The position numbers and the translations under genes are program-made. Below the pieces are notes generated by a model. It had not been told where the DNA came from, did no database searches, and saw nothing but the letters and a program-made list of their open reading frames with translations. Below are positions 26,777-34,646 of a stretch of 64,000 nucleotides of DNA, one piece after another. Positions within the stretch are counted from its first letter, which is position 1. Each line of letters begins with the position of its first letter. The DNA is taken from the NCBI RefSeq assembly GCF_003432035.1, contig NZ_QOHO01000049.1:1-64000 (forward strand), in the 5' to 3' direction. This DNA is from Lacrimispora amygdalina. GTDB taxonomy: Bacteria; Bacillota; Clostridia; Lachnospirales; Lachnospiraceae.

Positions 26777-27805
26777 CTATTCTATTGCCAGCAATATCAT
26801 GGTCTGATTCACGTGTCGCTGATAAAATTGTTCGCCATAACTGATGAATCCGGTCGTATTCTGGCATGCACCGGTCAGATTCTGATCAATTACGGGCCAC
26901 AGACCTTCCTGCTGGAATTTGAGACATCTCAGTATGCAGTTAATTGCCAGCAGAAACTGGGGTTTAAAGGGAATTCCCTTCAGCGTTTCTTTTATGACTT
27001 CTTCCGGCGATAACGGTTCTAAGATTTTCACAAAGGAATTGGGCATGATCTGGCAATAAAAAGACAGTGACTGATTACCGTTTATCTTTTGGGGTGATGC
27101 AATATAGATTTCTGAATCGTATTCAATCCCTAACGGATGATTCATGAAATGATTATTTAAATCCCTTTCAGAAACTCCAAGATTTTTCGCATATTGTGTA
27201 CTAGCCGGGCTGCCGTTAAAGGATCTGACAATTCTGTTCATAGGGTCAGCATCGGTTACCAGCATTTCTTTACCGGATGGCCTGTAAATGTTCTCCCTGG
27301 CTAAATACGTTCTTCTTTTACAGTCAAAGAACAACCCCACACTATGTACCTTTTCTCTTCCTATATAAACAGGAGTTTCTGTAAAAGATAAATCGTCTCC
27401 GGCGGAACCTCCGATCACCTTAAAATCCTTGTCCATAAAATAGAGTGATGTCATTATCTTCTCTTCAATTTTAGAAAGACCCTCACATAATAACAGTAAA
27501 AATGCATTTGGGTTATTCTTTACTTTCTGGTAGGCCTGTTTCATATCTTTTATGCTCAGGGCAGGAACCGGATCAATCGGTACAATTTCGGCCATCTGGG
27601 GATCATATTCGAATCCGGATATAATACCGTTTTGATAACCCAGGGAACAATATTCACCTGCTGCTGAACATAAGACTGTGGATTGCTTGACCTGTTGTGA
27701 TAATTCATGCACAGCGGAAGGTGCACAAAATAATACAAAAGCAGCATTGCTGCGGTTAACAGCATCAAGAGCAGTGCGGCTGTCTTTGAAATAAACTGAT
27801 TTCAT
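26777..27805 (-). CDS. FIST (N and C) domain sensor protein
   Basis: A 342-residue soluble protein with a FIST_N region (residues about 20-200, including VIGGSAGDDLSF and VGLFFDCKR) and a FIST_C region (about 210-335, including HPLGIEYDSEIYIASPQ and NTTGFISYGEQF). FIST domains are predicted small-ligand, possibly amino-acid, sensors linked to signal transduction. Here it is the first gene of a two-gene operon with a soluble chemoreceptor, so it likely feeds intracellular ligand status into chemotaxis. GGAGA precedes the ATG. Confidence 0.9.
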   Translation of the reverse strand: MKSVYFKDSRTALDAVNRSNAAFVLFCAPSAVHELSQQVKQSTVLCSAAGEYCSLGYQNGIISGFEYDPQMAEIVPIDPVPALSIKDMKQAYQKVKNNPNAFLLLLCEGLSKIEEKIMTSLYFMDKDFKVIGGSAGDDLSFTETPVYIGREKVHSVGLFFDCKRRTYLARENIYRPSGKEMLVTDADPMNRIVRSFNGSPASTQYAKNLGVSERDLNNHFMNHPLGIEYDSEIYIASPQKINGNQSLSFYCQIMPNSFVKILEPLSPEEVIKETLKGIPFKPQFLLAINCILRCLKFQQEGLWPVIDQNLTGACQNTTGFISYGEQFYQRHVNQTMILLAIE

Positions 27806-28022
27806 TCGTTTCTCCTTTTTGTTGGTTGTAACGACTGCTTCCTTTATAAGTTTTTATTCCACGCACCGATGTCTAAAGTAGTCGAAAAATGACGTTACAT
27901 TTTGGTGAATAACGATGTTATTTCCCTATATTATATAATAAATGACAAAATTTTACCATAGTTTTACACAAAGTTATTGGATATATAATGATGCAGGAAG
28001 AGGAGATGGAGATCAAAATATT

Positions 28023-28051
28023 TTGCCTATCTGCTTTCCCTATGCTATACT
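28023..28051 (+). promoter_or_regulatory. Sigma-A promoter of FokI-like endonuclease gene
   Basis: TTGCCT (28023-28028), 17 bases and TATACT (28046-28051), about 29 bases before the GTG start. Confidence 0.7.
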
Positions 28052-28079
28052 GTAAGAAAACTACAGTGAGGAATGAAAC

Positions 28080-29816
28080 GTGGCTGAGAGAACATTTGGC
28101 TGGGTACAGGAGGCCTATACCCTGGACAATTTAAAAAATGTGATATCCGTATTTGTAACGGATTCCAGAATAAACCGGCTGCTGAAAACGGATAAGATTC
28201 CAAGGCTCATTCAGGATGAGGACAAACGGGAGGAATTCATAAAAGAACTGGATCAGGAAGAAATCCGCATTCCCTATACCCATTTAAAAGGAAAAGGTAC
28301 ACCAAAAGGCTATACCAGAAGCAATGCACCCTGTTCCGGAATCATTCAGGCGGTACTTCCCGGACAGAGAAAAGAGTATCAGTCCGACTGGCCGGCAGAT
28401 TCATTTTTAAGATGGGCGGTCAGCATCGGCTTTCTCGATTATGACAGGGAGACTGATGAATGCTCCCTATCCGTTATGGGAAGGCAGTATGCCAAGGCAG
28501 AGGAAGGAAGCAAAGAAGAGGAAGAAGTATTAAAAACGGCTCTTCTTTCCTATCCTCCGGTGTGCAGAGTGCTGTCCCTTCTGATGAAGGAAGGGCATAT
28601 GACAAAATTTGAGATAGGTGCAAAGCTTGGATTTATTGGAGAAGCGGGATTTACTTCCATTCCCCAGTCCATGATTGTGGAGGGGCTTGGGGCAGCGCAC
28701 GAGAAGGAAGAAAAGACAAAGCTGCTTCAGGATACGGAAGGAACCAGCGATAAGTACGTCAGAACGATCTGCAGCTGGCTGATTTCTGTGGGCTGGGTGA
28801 AGAAAATACCGAAAGAGGTTCCCGGACTGTATGGGAGCGGGGAAAATACTGAGGTCATTCCCCAGTCCTACCAGCTGACTTTAAAGGGAAGGACCATATG
28901 CAACCATATAACCGGGGGATCCAGATGCAGGAAGATACCAAAGCGGGTGATGTGGGATATGCTGGCGACCAAAGCGGCAGACCGGGAATATTTAAGAAAC
29001 CGGAGAGCCCATATTATTATGTGCCTGGAAAAATCGGCACTTACTCCTTTGCAGATTCAGGAATATTTAAAGCAGAAGGGGCTGGAGGAAGAGACTGAAA
29101 CCATCCTTGACGATTTAAAGAGTCTGGAAAATATCGGACTGCAGGTTCAAAAGACCAGAGATACATACCGGATTACAGATGAGATTACGGGGCTATTGTT
29201 CCCGGAGACACTTAAGTCCTTCCTTCCGGTGAAATCAGAGGTTTCCATACTGAAGGATTATCTGCGGTCCCATTTAACCCACATTGACCACAAATACTTA
29301 ATTCTTGTAGATCTTGGCTATGACGGCACCTCAGACCGGGATTACGAGATTCAGACAGCCCAGCTGCTTACGGCAGAACTATCATTTCTTGGGGGAAGGC
29401 TTGGAGATACCAGAAAGCCTGATGTGTGCATTTACTACGAAGACAACGGACTGATCATCGACAATAAAGCATATGGGAAGGGATATTCCCTTCCCATAAA
29501 ACAGGCAGATGAGATGTACCGCTATATAGAAGAAAATAAGGAGCGCAGCCAGCTGTTAAACCCCAACTGCTGGTGGGACATTTTTGGCAAAGATGTGAAA
29601 ACATTTCACTTTGCTTTTGTGTCAGGAGAATTTACGGGCGGTTTCCGGGACAGGTTAAACCATATTTCCATGCGCTCCGGCTTAAAAGGAGCAGCAGTGA
29701 ATTCCGCTAATCTGCTTATTATGGCAGAAAAGTTAAAAGCAGGAACTATGGAATACGGGGAATTTTTCCGATTTTTTGATACCAATGATGAGATTTTATT
29801 TTTGCATGAATCATGA
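28080..29816 (+). CDS. FokI-like type IIS restriction endonuclease
   Basis: A 578-residue protein that resembles FokI (583 residues) along its whole length. At the N-terminus RTFGWVQ, SNAPCSGIIQA, WPADSFLRWA and LTKFEIG-like blocks match the FokI recognition subdomains. The C-terminal cleavage domain has LGDTRKPDVCIYY and IIDNKAY, placing Asp448, Asp461 and Lys463 at FokI Asp450, Asp467 and Lys469. The dimer residues Asp483/Arg487 of FokI are kept (Asp477/Arg481 in QADEMYRYIEEN). FokI cuts at a distance from GGATG; the same or a similar site is likely but unproven. Start is GTG with GTGAGGA upstream. No DNA methyltransferase gene lies in this window, although the gene itself contains GGATG (28214-28218). 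Confidence 0.93.
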   Translation: MAERTFGWVQEAYTLDNLKNVISVFVTDSRINRLLKTDKIPRLIQDEDKREEFIKELDQEEIRIPYTHLKGKGTPKGYTRSNAPCSGIIQAVLPGQRKEYQSDWPADSFLRWAVSIGFLDYDRETDECSLSVMGRQYAKAEEGSKEEEEVLKTALLSYPPVCRVLSLLMKEGHMTKFEIGAKLGFIGEAGFTSIPQSMIVEGLGAAHEKEEKTKLLQDTEGTSDKYVRTICSWLISVGWVKKIPKEVPGLYGSGENTEVIPQSYQLTLKGRTICNHITGGSRCRKIPKRVMWDMLATKAADREYLRNRRAHIIMCLEKSALTPLQIQEYLKQKGLEEETETILDDLKSLENIGLQVQKTRDTYRITDEITGLLFPETLKSFLPVKSEVSILKDYLRSHLTHIDHKYLILVDLGYDGTSDRDYEIQTAQLLTAELSFLGGRLGDTRKPDVCIYYEDNGLIIDNKAYGKGYSLPIKQADEMYRYIEENKERSQLLNPNCWWDIFGKDVKTFHFAFVSGEFTGGFRDRLNHISMRSGLKGAAVNSANLLIMAEKLKAGTMEYGEFFRFFDTNDEILFLHES

Positions 29817-29833
29817 CAGGGAGGTTTGATACT

Positions 29834-30502
29834 ATGACACTGGGAGATTATCTTCCCTTTTGGAACAAGCTGACAGATAAACAGAGAGAGAAGCTGTCAA
29901 CGAAATCAAAGAAAATCAGATTTGAAAAGGGAATGCTGGTACATGGGGAATCCGATGAATGCAGCGGTTTTCTTCTTGTAACAGAAGGTCAGTTAAGAGT
30001 GTTTACCATATCGGATGAAGGGCGGGAACTGACTTTATACCGGTTGTTTGAACGGGATATCTGTCTGTTTTCCGGTTCCTGTATGGTGAAAAACATTCAG
30101 TTTGATGTGACAGTGGAGGCAGAACAGGATACGGTAGTGTTCCAGATTCCCCCCGATGTCTATCGTGATTTAATGGAAGAGTCGGCTGTAGTCTCAAACT
30201 TCACCAATGAACTGATGGCATCGAGGTTCTCTGATGTCATGTGGCTGATGGATCAGGTGATGAACAAGAAAATGGATGGAAGACTGGCTGCATTTTTACT
30301 GGAAGAATGCAGACTCAATGAAACAAAGGAACTTTCCATTACCCATGAACAGATTGCCCGGCATTTAGGTACTGCCAGAGAAGTGGTAACCCGTCTGCTT
30401 CGCCTGTTTCAGGGAGAAAATCTGGTGAAGATTACCCGTGGAACTGTGGAACTGCTTGACGAAGATGGTCTCGAAGTGCTGGCTGCCCATAGTCTTAGAT
30501 AA
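29834..30502 (+). CDS. Crp/Fnr-family transcriptional regulator
   Basis: A 222-residue regulator with an N-terminal cyclic-nucleotide-binding-type beta barrel and a C-terminal HTH_Crp (ITHEQIARHLGTAREVVTRLLRLF). A start at 29813 overlaps the endonuclease stop, but the ATG at 29834 with GGGAGG nine bases upstream is better placed. It keeps cysteines in DICLFSGSCMV that are common in clostridial members, but no classic N-terminal Fnr four-cysteine cluster. It sits 17 bases after the FokI-like gene, probably on one transcript. A SulP transporter with its own promoter follows. Effector and targets are unknown. Confidence 0.92.
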   Translation: MTLGDYLPFWNKLTDKQREKLSTKSKKIRFEKGMLVHGESDECSGFLLVTEGQLRVFTISDEGRELTLYRLFERDICLFSGSCMVKNIQFDVTVEAEQDTVVFQIPPDVYRDLMEESAVVSNFTNELMASRFSDVMWLMDQVMNKKMDGRLAAFLLEECRLNETKELSITHEQIARHLGTAREVVTRLLRLFQGENLVKITRGTVELLDEDGLEVLAAHSLR

Positions 30503-30540
30503 ATTATTCTTGTACTATTTCAGGAACATGGAAAATAGAC

Positions 30541-30569
30541 TTGCTTTCTTCTAACTGGAACGTTATATT
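30541..30569 (+). promoter_or_regulatory. Sigma-A promoter of SulP gene
   Basis: TTGCTT (30541-30546), 17 bases and TATATT (30564-30569). A second TATAAT-like element lies at about 30590-30596. Confidence 0.65.
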
Positions 30570-30613
30570 ATAAAAAGTTTATGAAAATTTTATAATAGAC
30601 AAAGGATGAAGAA

Positions 30614-32251
30614 ATGAAAGATTTGGTACCTCAATTTTTTTTATCAATGAAGCATTACACAAAGGAACAGTTTTTTAAAGATTTTGTTTCCGGAATCATT
30701 GTTGCCATCATTGCCCTTCCGCTTTCCATTGCTCTGGCGTTAGCCAGCGGCGTTACTCCGGAACAGGGGCTTTACACCGCCATTACAGCCGGTTTTGTGA
30801 TCTCGTTTCTGGGAGGAAGCAAGGTACAGATCGCAGGTCCCACTGCTGCATTTGCATCAATTGTGGCGGGGATTGCTGCAAAAAACGGCTTTGACGGACT
30901 GGTTATTGCAACGATTATGGCAGGAATCTTTCTGGTTATCATGGGAAGTTTACGGATGGGAAGCCTGATCCGTTTTATTCCTTACACCATTACCACAGGG
31001 TTTACGACTGGAATTGCAGTTACTATTTTCATCGGACAGATCAAGGATTTTCTTGGACTTACCTTTGAGCATGCACCCATTGAAACCCTTGAAAAAGTCA
31101 ATGAGATTGTACACCGTATGGGTACGCTTAATCCCATGGCTCTTGCGGTAGGGTTGACAGCGCTCTTAATTCTTATTGTATGGCCCAGATTTTTTAAGAC
31201 CATACCGCCTTCGCTGATTGCAGTCATCGTTACAGCAGGGCTTGTGAAATTGTTTCAACTTCCTGTAAATACCATTGGGGATTTATATACCATATCATCG
31301 GATCTTCCTGCATTTCATCTTCCCGTATTTTCATTGGGTATGGTGCAGACGGTAATGCCGGATGCAGTGACAATAGCGGTGCTGGCAGCGGTGGAATCCT
31401 TATTGTCCTGCGTTGTGGCAGATGGGATGGTTGGGAGCAGGCATAATTCCAACATGGAGCTGGTAGCTCAGGGCGCCGGCAATATCTGTTCCGCCCTTTT
31501 TGGAGGAATTCCGGCGACAGGAGCCATTGCAAGAACTGCAGCAAACATAAAAAACGGCGGAAGAACACCGGTTGCAGGCATGGTTCACGCTGGGATGCTT
31601 CTGCTGGTACTTGTATTTTTAATGCCTTATGCTGCGTTAATTCCCATGCCCGCCATAGCAGCCATTCTTTTTATGGTTGCTTATAACATGAGTGAGTGGA
31701 GAGTTTTCCTTTCCATCATGAAAACAGCTCCCAAAAGTGACTGGTCCGTGCTTCTTGTCACCTTTGTATTTACCGTTGCATTTGATCTGGTTACGGCCAT
31801 TGCAGTAGGAATTTTATTTGCTTCCCTGCTGTTTATGAAACGTATGGCAGACGTGACGGAAATAAGCAGCTGGAAATATTTAGAGGATGAAGAGGAGAAC
31901 AGCGGGGAGTCCATAGACTTAAAACCTGTGCCAAAGCATGTGGCAGTCTTTGAGGTGAGCGGTCCCATGTTTTTCGGCGCTGCGGAAAAGATTTCCCAGC
32001 TGATTATAGAAGAGGGGAAGAGAGTTCTGATTCTTCGCATGAGAAGTGTTCCGGCAATGGATGCGACGGCGTTAAAAAGTCTGGAAAAACTGTATCAGAA
32101 TTTAAAGAGGAAACATGTGACCCTTATTTTATCCCATGTCAATGAACAGCCCATGTCCATGATGGAACGGGCGGGCTTTTTGGAGTCAGTGGGAAGGGAG
32201 AATCTGGCGGGCTGTATCGATGAGGCTCTTTCTTTTGCAGCAGATCTTTAA
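30614..32251 (+). CDS. SulP family inorganic anion transporter with STAS domain
   Basis: A 545-residue SLC26/SulP transporter with 10 or more hydrophobic segments. It shows the family signature around GGSKVQIAGPTAAFASIVAGIA, NGGRTPVAGMVHA-type loops, and a C-terminal cytoplasmic STAS domain (about 440-545, VAVFEVSGPMFFGAAEK and RSVPAMDATALKSLEKLY). SulP proteins move sulfate, bicarbonate or other anions; the substrate is not fixed by the sequence. It is separate from the ABC sulfate operon and follows a Crp/Fnr regulator gene that may control it. A terminator follows. Confidence 0.94.
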   Translation: MKDLVPQFFLSMKHYTKEQFFKDFVSGIIVAIIALPLSIALALASGVTPEQGLYTAITAGFVISFLGGSKVQIAGPTAAFASIVAGIAAKNGFDGLVIATIMAGIFLVIMGSLRMGSLIRFIPYTITTGFTTGIAVTIFIGQIKDFLGLTFEHAPIETLEKVNEIVHRMGTLNPMALAVGLTALLILIVWPRFFKTIPPSLIAVIVTAGLVKLFQLPVNTIGDLYTISSDLPAFHLPVFSLGMVQTVMPDAVTIAVLAAVESLLSCVVADGMVGSRHNSNMELVAQGAGNICSALFGGIPATGAIARTAANIKNGGRTPVAGMVHAGMLLLVLVFLMPYAALIPMPAIAAILFMVAYNMSEWRVFLSIMKTAPKSDWSVLLVTFVFTVAFDLVTAIAVGILFASLLFMKRMADVTEISSWKYLEDEEENSGESIDLKPVPKHVAVFEVSGPMFFGAAEKISQLIIEEGKRVLILRMRSVPAMDATALKSLEKLYQNLKRKHVTLILSHVNEQPMSMMERAGFLESVGRENLAGCIDEALSFAADL

Positions 32252-32260
32252 TATTTTATA

Positions 32261-32304
32261 AAAAAGAACCGAAGTTCAATTATTGAACCCCGGTTTCTTT
32301 TTTA
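32261..32304. terminator. Bidirectional terminator between convergent genes
   Basis: AAAAAAGAACCG and CGGTTTCTTTTTT pair, with an inner GTTCAA/TTGAAC stem. It serves the SulP gene rightward and the deacetylase gene leftward, whose stop codon lies in its T-run. Confidence 0.85.
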
Positions 32305-33159
32305 TTGACTTACTAACTGATCCAGAGATTTAAACTGATAACCCATCTCTTCCCACTTGGCCAGCAGCTCATCAAGTATCTGGGCGTTAGTACTGGAAGT
32401 GCTGTGCAAAAGCACGATGGCGCCGGGATGAATCCGTCCTAAAAGTTTCTTGAAGGCCTCTTCCTTTGAAGGCTGTTTATCCTGGTACCAGTCCACGTAG
32501 GCCAGGCTCCAGAAAAAGGTTTTGTATCCCATATCTTTAGCCATCTGCAAATTGGCTTCACTGTATTTGCCCTGGGGCGGACGGTAATACTTTTTCATCT
32601 GCTGTCCTGTGGTCTGTTCAAACAATGTTTCCAAATCTCCAAGCTCTTTTTCAAAGGTTTCCTTCGAACTCATTTTGGACATATCCGGATGATGGTAGGT
32701 ATGATTGCCCACGGTGTGTCCTTCGGCTATCATTCGTTTCACAAGCTCCGGTGCTGTTTCTATGTAGTTGCCCACAACAAAAAAGGTAGCAGGTGCGTGG
32801 TGTTTTTTTAATGCATCCAGAATCGCGGCAGTATTTCCATTTTCATATCCGGCGTCAAAGGTGAGATATAAGACCTTATCCTGGGTTTTTTGTGCATAAT
32901 AGGCATTGTATTGCTTTAAATAGTCCATGGTGGCATTGGCCACCGGAGCCTGCCCTTCCTGCTGGAAGCTTAATCCCCAGTTTCCCTCTGCAGCAGTTTC
33001 TACAGCACGATGATGCCCGGTCAGCATAGCTCCCAGACGCCCGGCAAAAAAGGCGCATAATAGGAACAGAAATATTATCAGGGCTTTCTTTCCCTTTTCC
33101 GGCGAAACGGAAAATGTTCTGATTTTTTCCGTCAGTCTTAATCGGTTGAACCATTTCAT
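32302..33159 (-). CDS. PdaA-like polysaccharide deacetylase (NodB domain)
   Basis: A 285-residue protein with one N-terminal membrane anchor (ALIIFLFLLCAFFAGRLGAML) and an extracellular NodB domain from about residue 95. Motif 1 is TFDAGYENG, with Asp102 kept but the usual second Asp replaced, as in PdaA-type enzymes (TFDNGYE). Motif 2 is HTYHHPDM (His153, His157) and motif 3 RPPQGKYSE. PdaA removes acetyl groups from muramic acid during spore cortex muramic-lactam synthesis; that role is plausible but other peptidoglycan or polysaccharide substrates are possible. GGAG lies eight bases before the ATG. Single gene. Confidence 0.88.
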   Translation of the reverse strand: MKWFNRLRLTEKIRTFSVSPEKGKKALIIFLFLLCAFFAGRLGAMLTGHHRAVETAAEGNWGLSFQQEGQAPVANATMDYLKQYNAYYAQKTQDKVLYLTFDAGYENGNTAAILDALKKHHAPATFFVVGNYIETAPELVKRMIAEGHTVGNHTYHHPDMSKMSSKETFEKELGDLETLFEQTTGQQMKKYYRPPQGKYSEANLQMAKDMGYKTFFWSLAYVDWYQDKQPSKEEAFKKLLGRIHPGAIVLLHSTSSTNAQILDELLAKWEEMGYQFKSLDQLVSQ

Positions 33160-33225
33160 AGTAAAACTCCGTCATGTACGTTTGTTTCAATATATGACAG
33201 AGTTTCGGGAATATATGCTGCAGGA

Positions 33226-33555
33226 TTAACGTTCAGACCATTTTTCTCCCCAGATTTTCATCTGATTGACGACGTTTTGTAAATCCATGCCTTTCTCTGT
33301 CAGCGTGTAACGGACTTCAGGCGGTATGGTGGGGATGACTTCTCTTGTTAAAATGCCATGGGATTCTAAAGAGCGCAGACAGGCAGTCAGTGTTTTAGGG
33401 CTGATTCCGTGTAAGCTGCTTCGTAGTTCTCCGAACCGCTTCGTGCCTGGAAAGAGATTTTTTATAATAAGAAAGGACCATTTTCCGCCGATAATATTAA
33501 ACATTTTTTCTACATGGCATTCCAGGGTTTTGGGTTTTATTTCTTTATTCTTCAT
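33226..33555 (-). CDS. HxlR-family transcriptional regulator
   Basis: A 109-residue winged helix protein of the HxlR type: MFNIIGGKWSFLIIKNLFPGTKRFGELRSSLHGISPKTLTACLRSLESHGILTRE covers the helix-turn-helix and wing (quoted here in joined short pieces), then VRYTLTEKG. A conserved N-terminal Cys (LECHVEKMF) may be redox active, as in several HxlR members. It diverges from a PhzF-family gene, 131 bases away, and is likely to regulate it and itself. Confidence 0.93.
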   Translation of the reverse strand: MKNKEIKPKTLECHVEKMFNIIGGKWSFLIIKNLFPGTKRFGELRSSLHGISPKTLTACLRSLESHGILTREVIPTIPPEVRYTLTEKGMDLQNVVNQMKIWGEKWSER

Positions 33556-33602
33556 AGTTATTCTGCCTCGATATTATTATTTAGATAGTTAGTATATTTA
33601 AG

Positions 33603-33629
33603 GTAATTTTATAACGAAAATGTAATTAC
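33603..33629. promoter_or_regulatory. Inverted repeat between hxlR-type and phzF-type genes
   Basis: GTAATT (33603-33608) and AATTAC (33624-33629) are separated by 15 bases in the divergent intergenic region. It is a weak operator candidate for the HxlR-type regulator. Confidence 0.3.
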
Positions 33630-33686
33630 TTGTCAATAGGAACTAACCGTATTAAGATAGAAAAAACAAGAATGAGGAGGATTTTT

Positions 33687-34589
33687 ATGAAAAAATCATA
33701 TCGGATCTATCAGGTGGATTCATTTACCAGAGAGCGGTTTACCGGCAATCCGGCAGGTGTGGTGGCCAATGCCGACGGTCTAAGTGACAGTATGATGCTT
33801 AAAATAGCAAGAGAATTAAATAATTCGGAAACAGCCTTTCTTTTTCCGGGATCAGAGGGAGAGTATGACGTTCATGTCCGTTTTTTCACACCCCGGTGTG
33901 AAGTGCCCATCTGCGGTCACGCGACAATTGCAGCTAACTATGTAAGAGCATTGGAGCGTGGTATGGCTTCCGGAGTGGTCATACAGAAAACAGGGGCGGG
34001 AATCCTTCCTGTTGAAATCCAATCAGAGGATGGAGATTATACCATCACTATGACACAGGGGGAAGTGGAAGTGGAAGAGCCGCTGCCGTTACCGGTTCAG
34101 ATGGAGATTATAGAAGCCCTTGGGATTCCGGAAGAAAAACTCAGAAGGGACTGCCCCATTGCCATAGCATCAACCGGTCATTCCAAGGTGATGATTGGCA
34201 TAACTGAGTTAAACCTGCTGCACAGCTTAAAGCCTGACCTTGCAAAACTGACAGAAATCAGCTCCAGGACCAGCTGCAACGGATATTATGTATTCACGCT
34301 TCATCCGGAGGAAGCAACCCTTGTTCATGGGAGGATGTTTGCACCTGCCATTGGGATTGCAGAGGATCCTGTGACAGGAAATGCCAATGGACCTTTAGGG
34401 GCTTACTTCGTTACTTATGGACTGTTTGGAACGAATAAAGAGGAGTTTTCTTTTGAGGCGGTACAGGGAGAAGCCATCGGACGTATGGGAAAAATTTCAG
34501 TTACTGTAGCAATAAAAGGAGGCAAACCGGTTAAAGTGAAAATCACAGGCAAGGCTGTGACTGCCTTTTCAACGGAAATGGAACTGTAA
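33687..34589 (+). CDS. PhzF-family isomerase/epimerase-like protein
   Basis: A 300-residue protein of the PhzF/DapF-like fold. The N-terminal half has VDSFTRERFTGNPAGVV, then NNSETAFLF with the family catalytic Glu, then FFTPRCEVPICGHATIAA. The C-terminal half has GIAEDPVTGNANGPLGAYF. Members isomerise small hydroxy-amino or aromatic acids; the substrate here is unknown. The ATG at 33687 follows GAGGAGG and is preferred to an in-frame ATG-like start at 33630. It is divergent from an HxlR regulator and is followed by a long hairpin terminator. Confidence 0.92.
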   Translation: MKKSYRIYQVDSFTRERFTGNPAGVVANADGLSDSMMLKIARELNNSETAFLFPGSEGEYDVHVRFFTPRCEVPICGHATIAANYVRALERGMASGVVIQKTGAGILPVEIQSEDGDYTITMTQGEVEVEEPLPLPVQMEIIEALGIPEEKLRRDCPIAIASTGHSKVMIGITELNLLHSLKPDLAKLTEISSRTSCNGYYVFTLHPEEATLVHGRMFAPAIGIAEDPVTGNANGPLGAYFVTYGLFGTNKEEFSFEAVQGEAIGRMGKISVTVAIKGGKPVKVKITGKAVTAFSTEMEL

Positions 34590-34592
34590 TAG

Positions 34593-34644
34593 AAAGAAGG
34601 ATTCTTGTCCGGCGTATTCTGTCCGGGCAAAAATCCTTTTCTTT
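34593..34644. terminator. Bidirectional terminator between convergent genes
   Basis: AAAGAAGGATTCTTGTCCGG (34593-34612) pairs nearly throughout with the segment at 34623-34644 (CCGGGCAA then AATCCTTTTCTTT). T-rich tails occur in both directions. Confidence 0.85.
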
Positions 34645-34646
34645 GT

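Noticed and set aside
28080-29816. Recent horizontal acquisition of the endonuclease gene judged from base composition
   Set aside because: By eye its codon use and base composition look like its neighbours, so composition gives no support; a computed codon-usage test would be needed.
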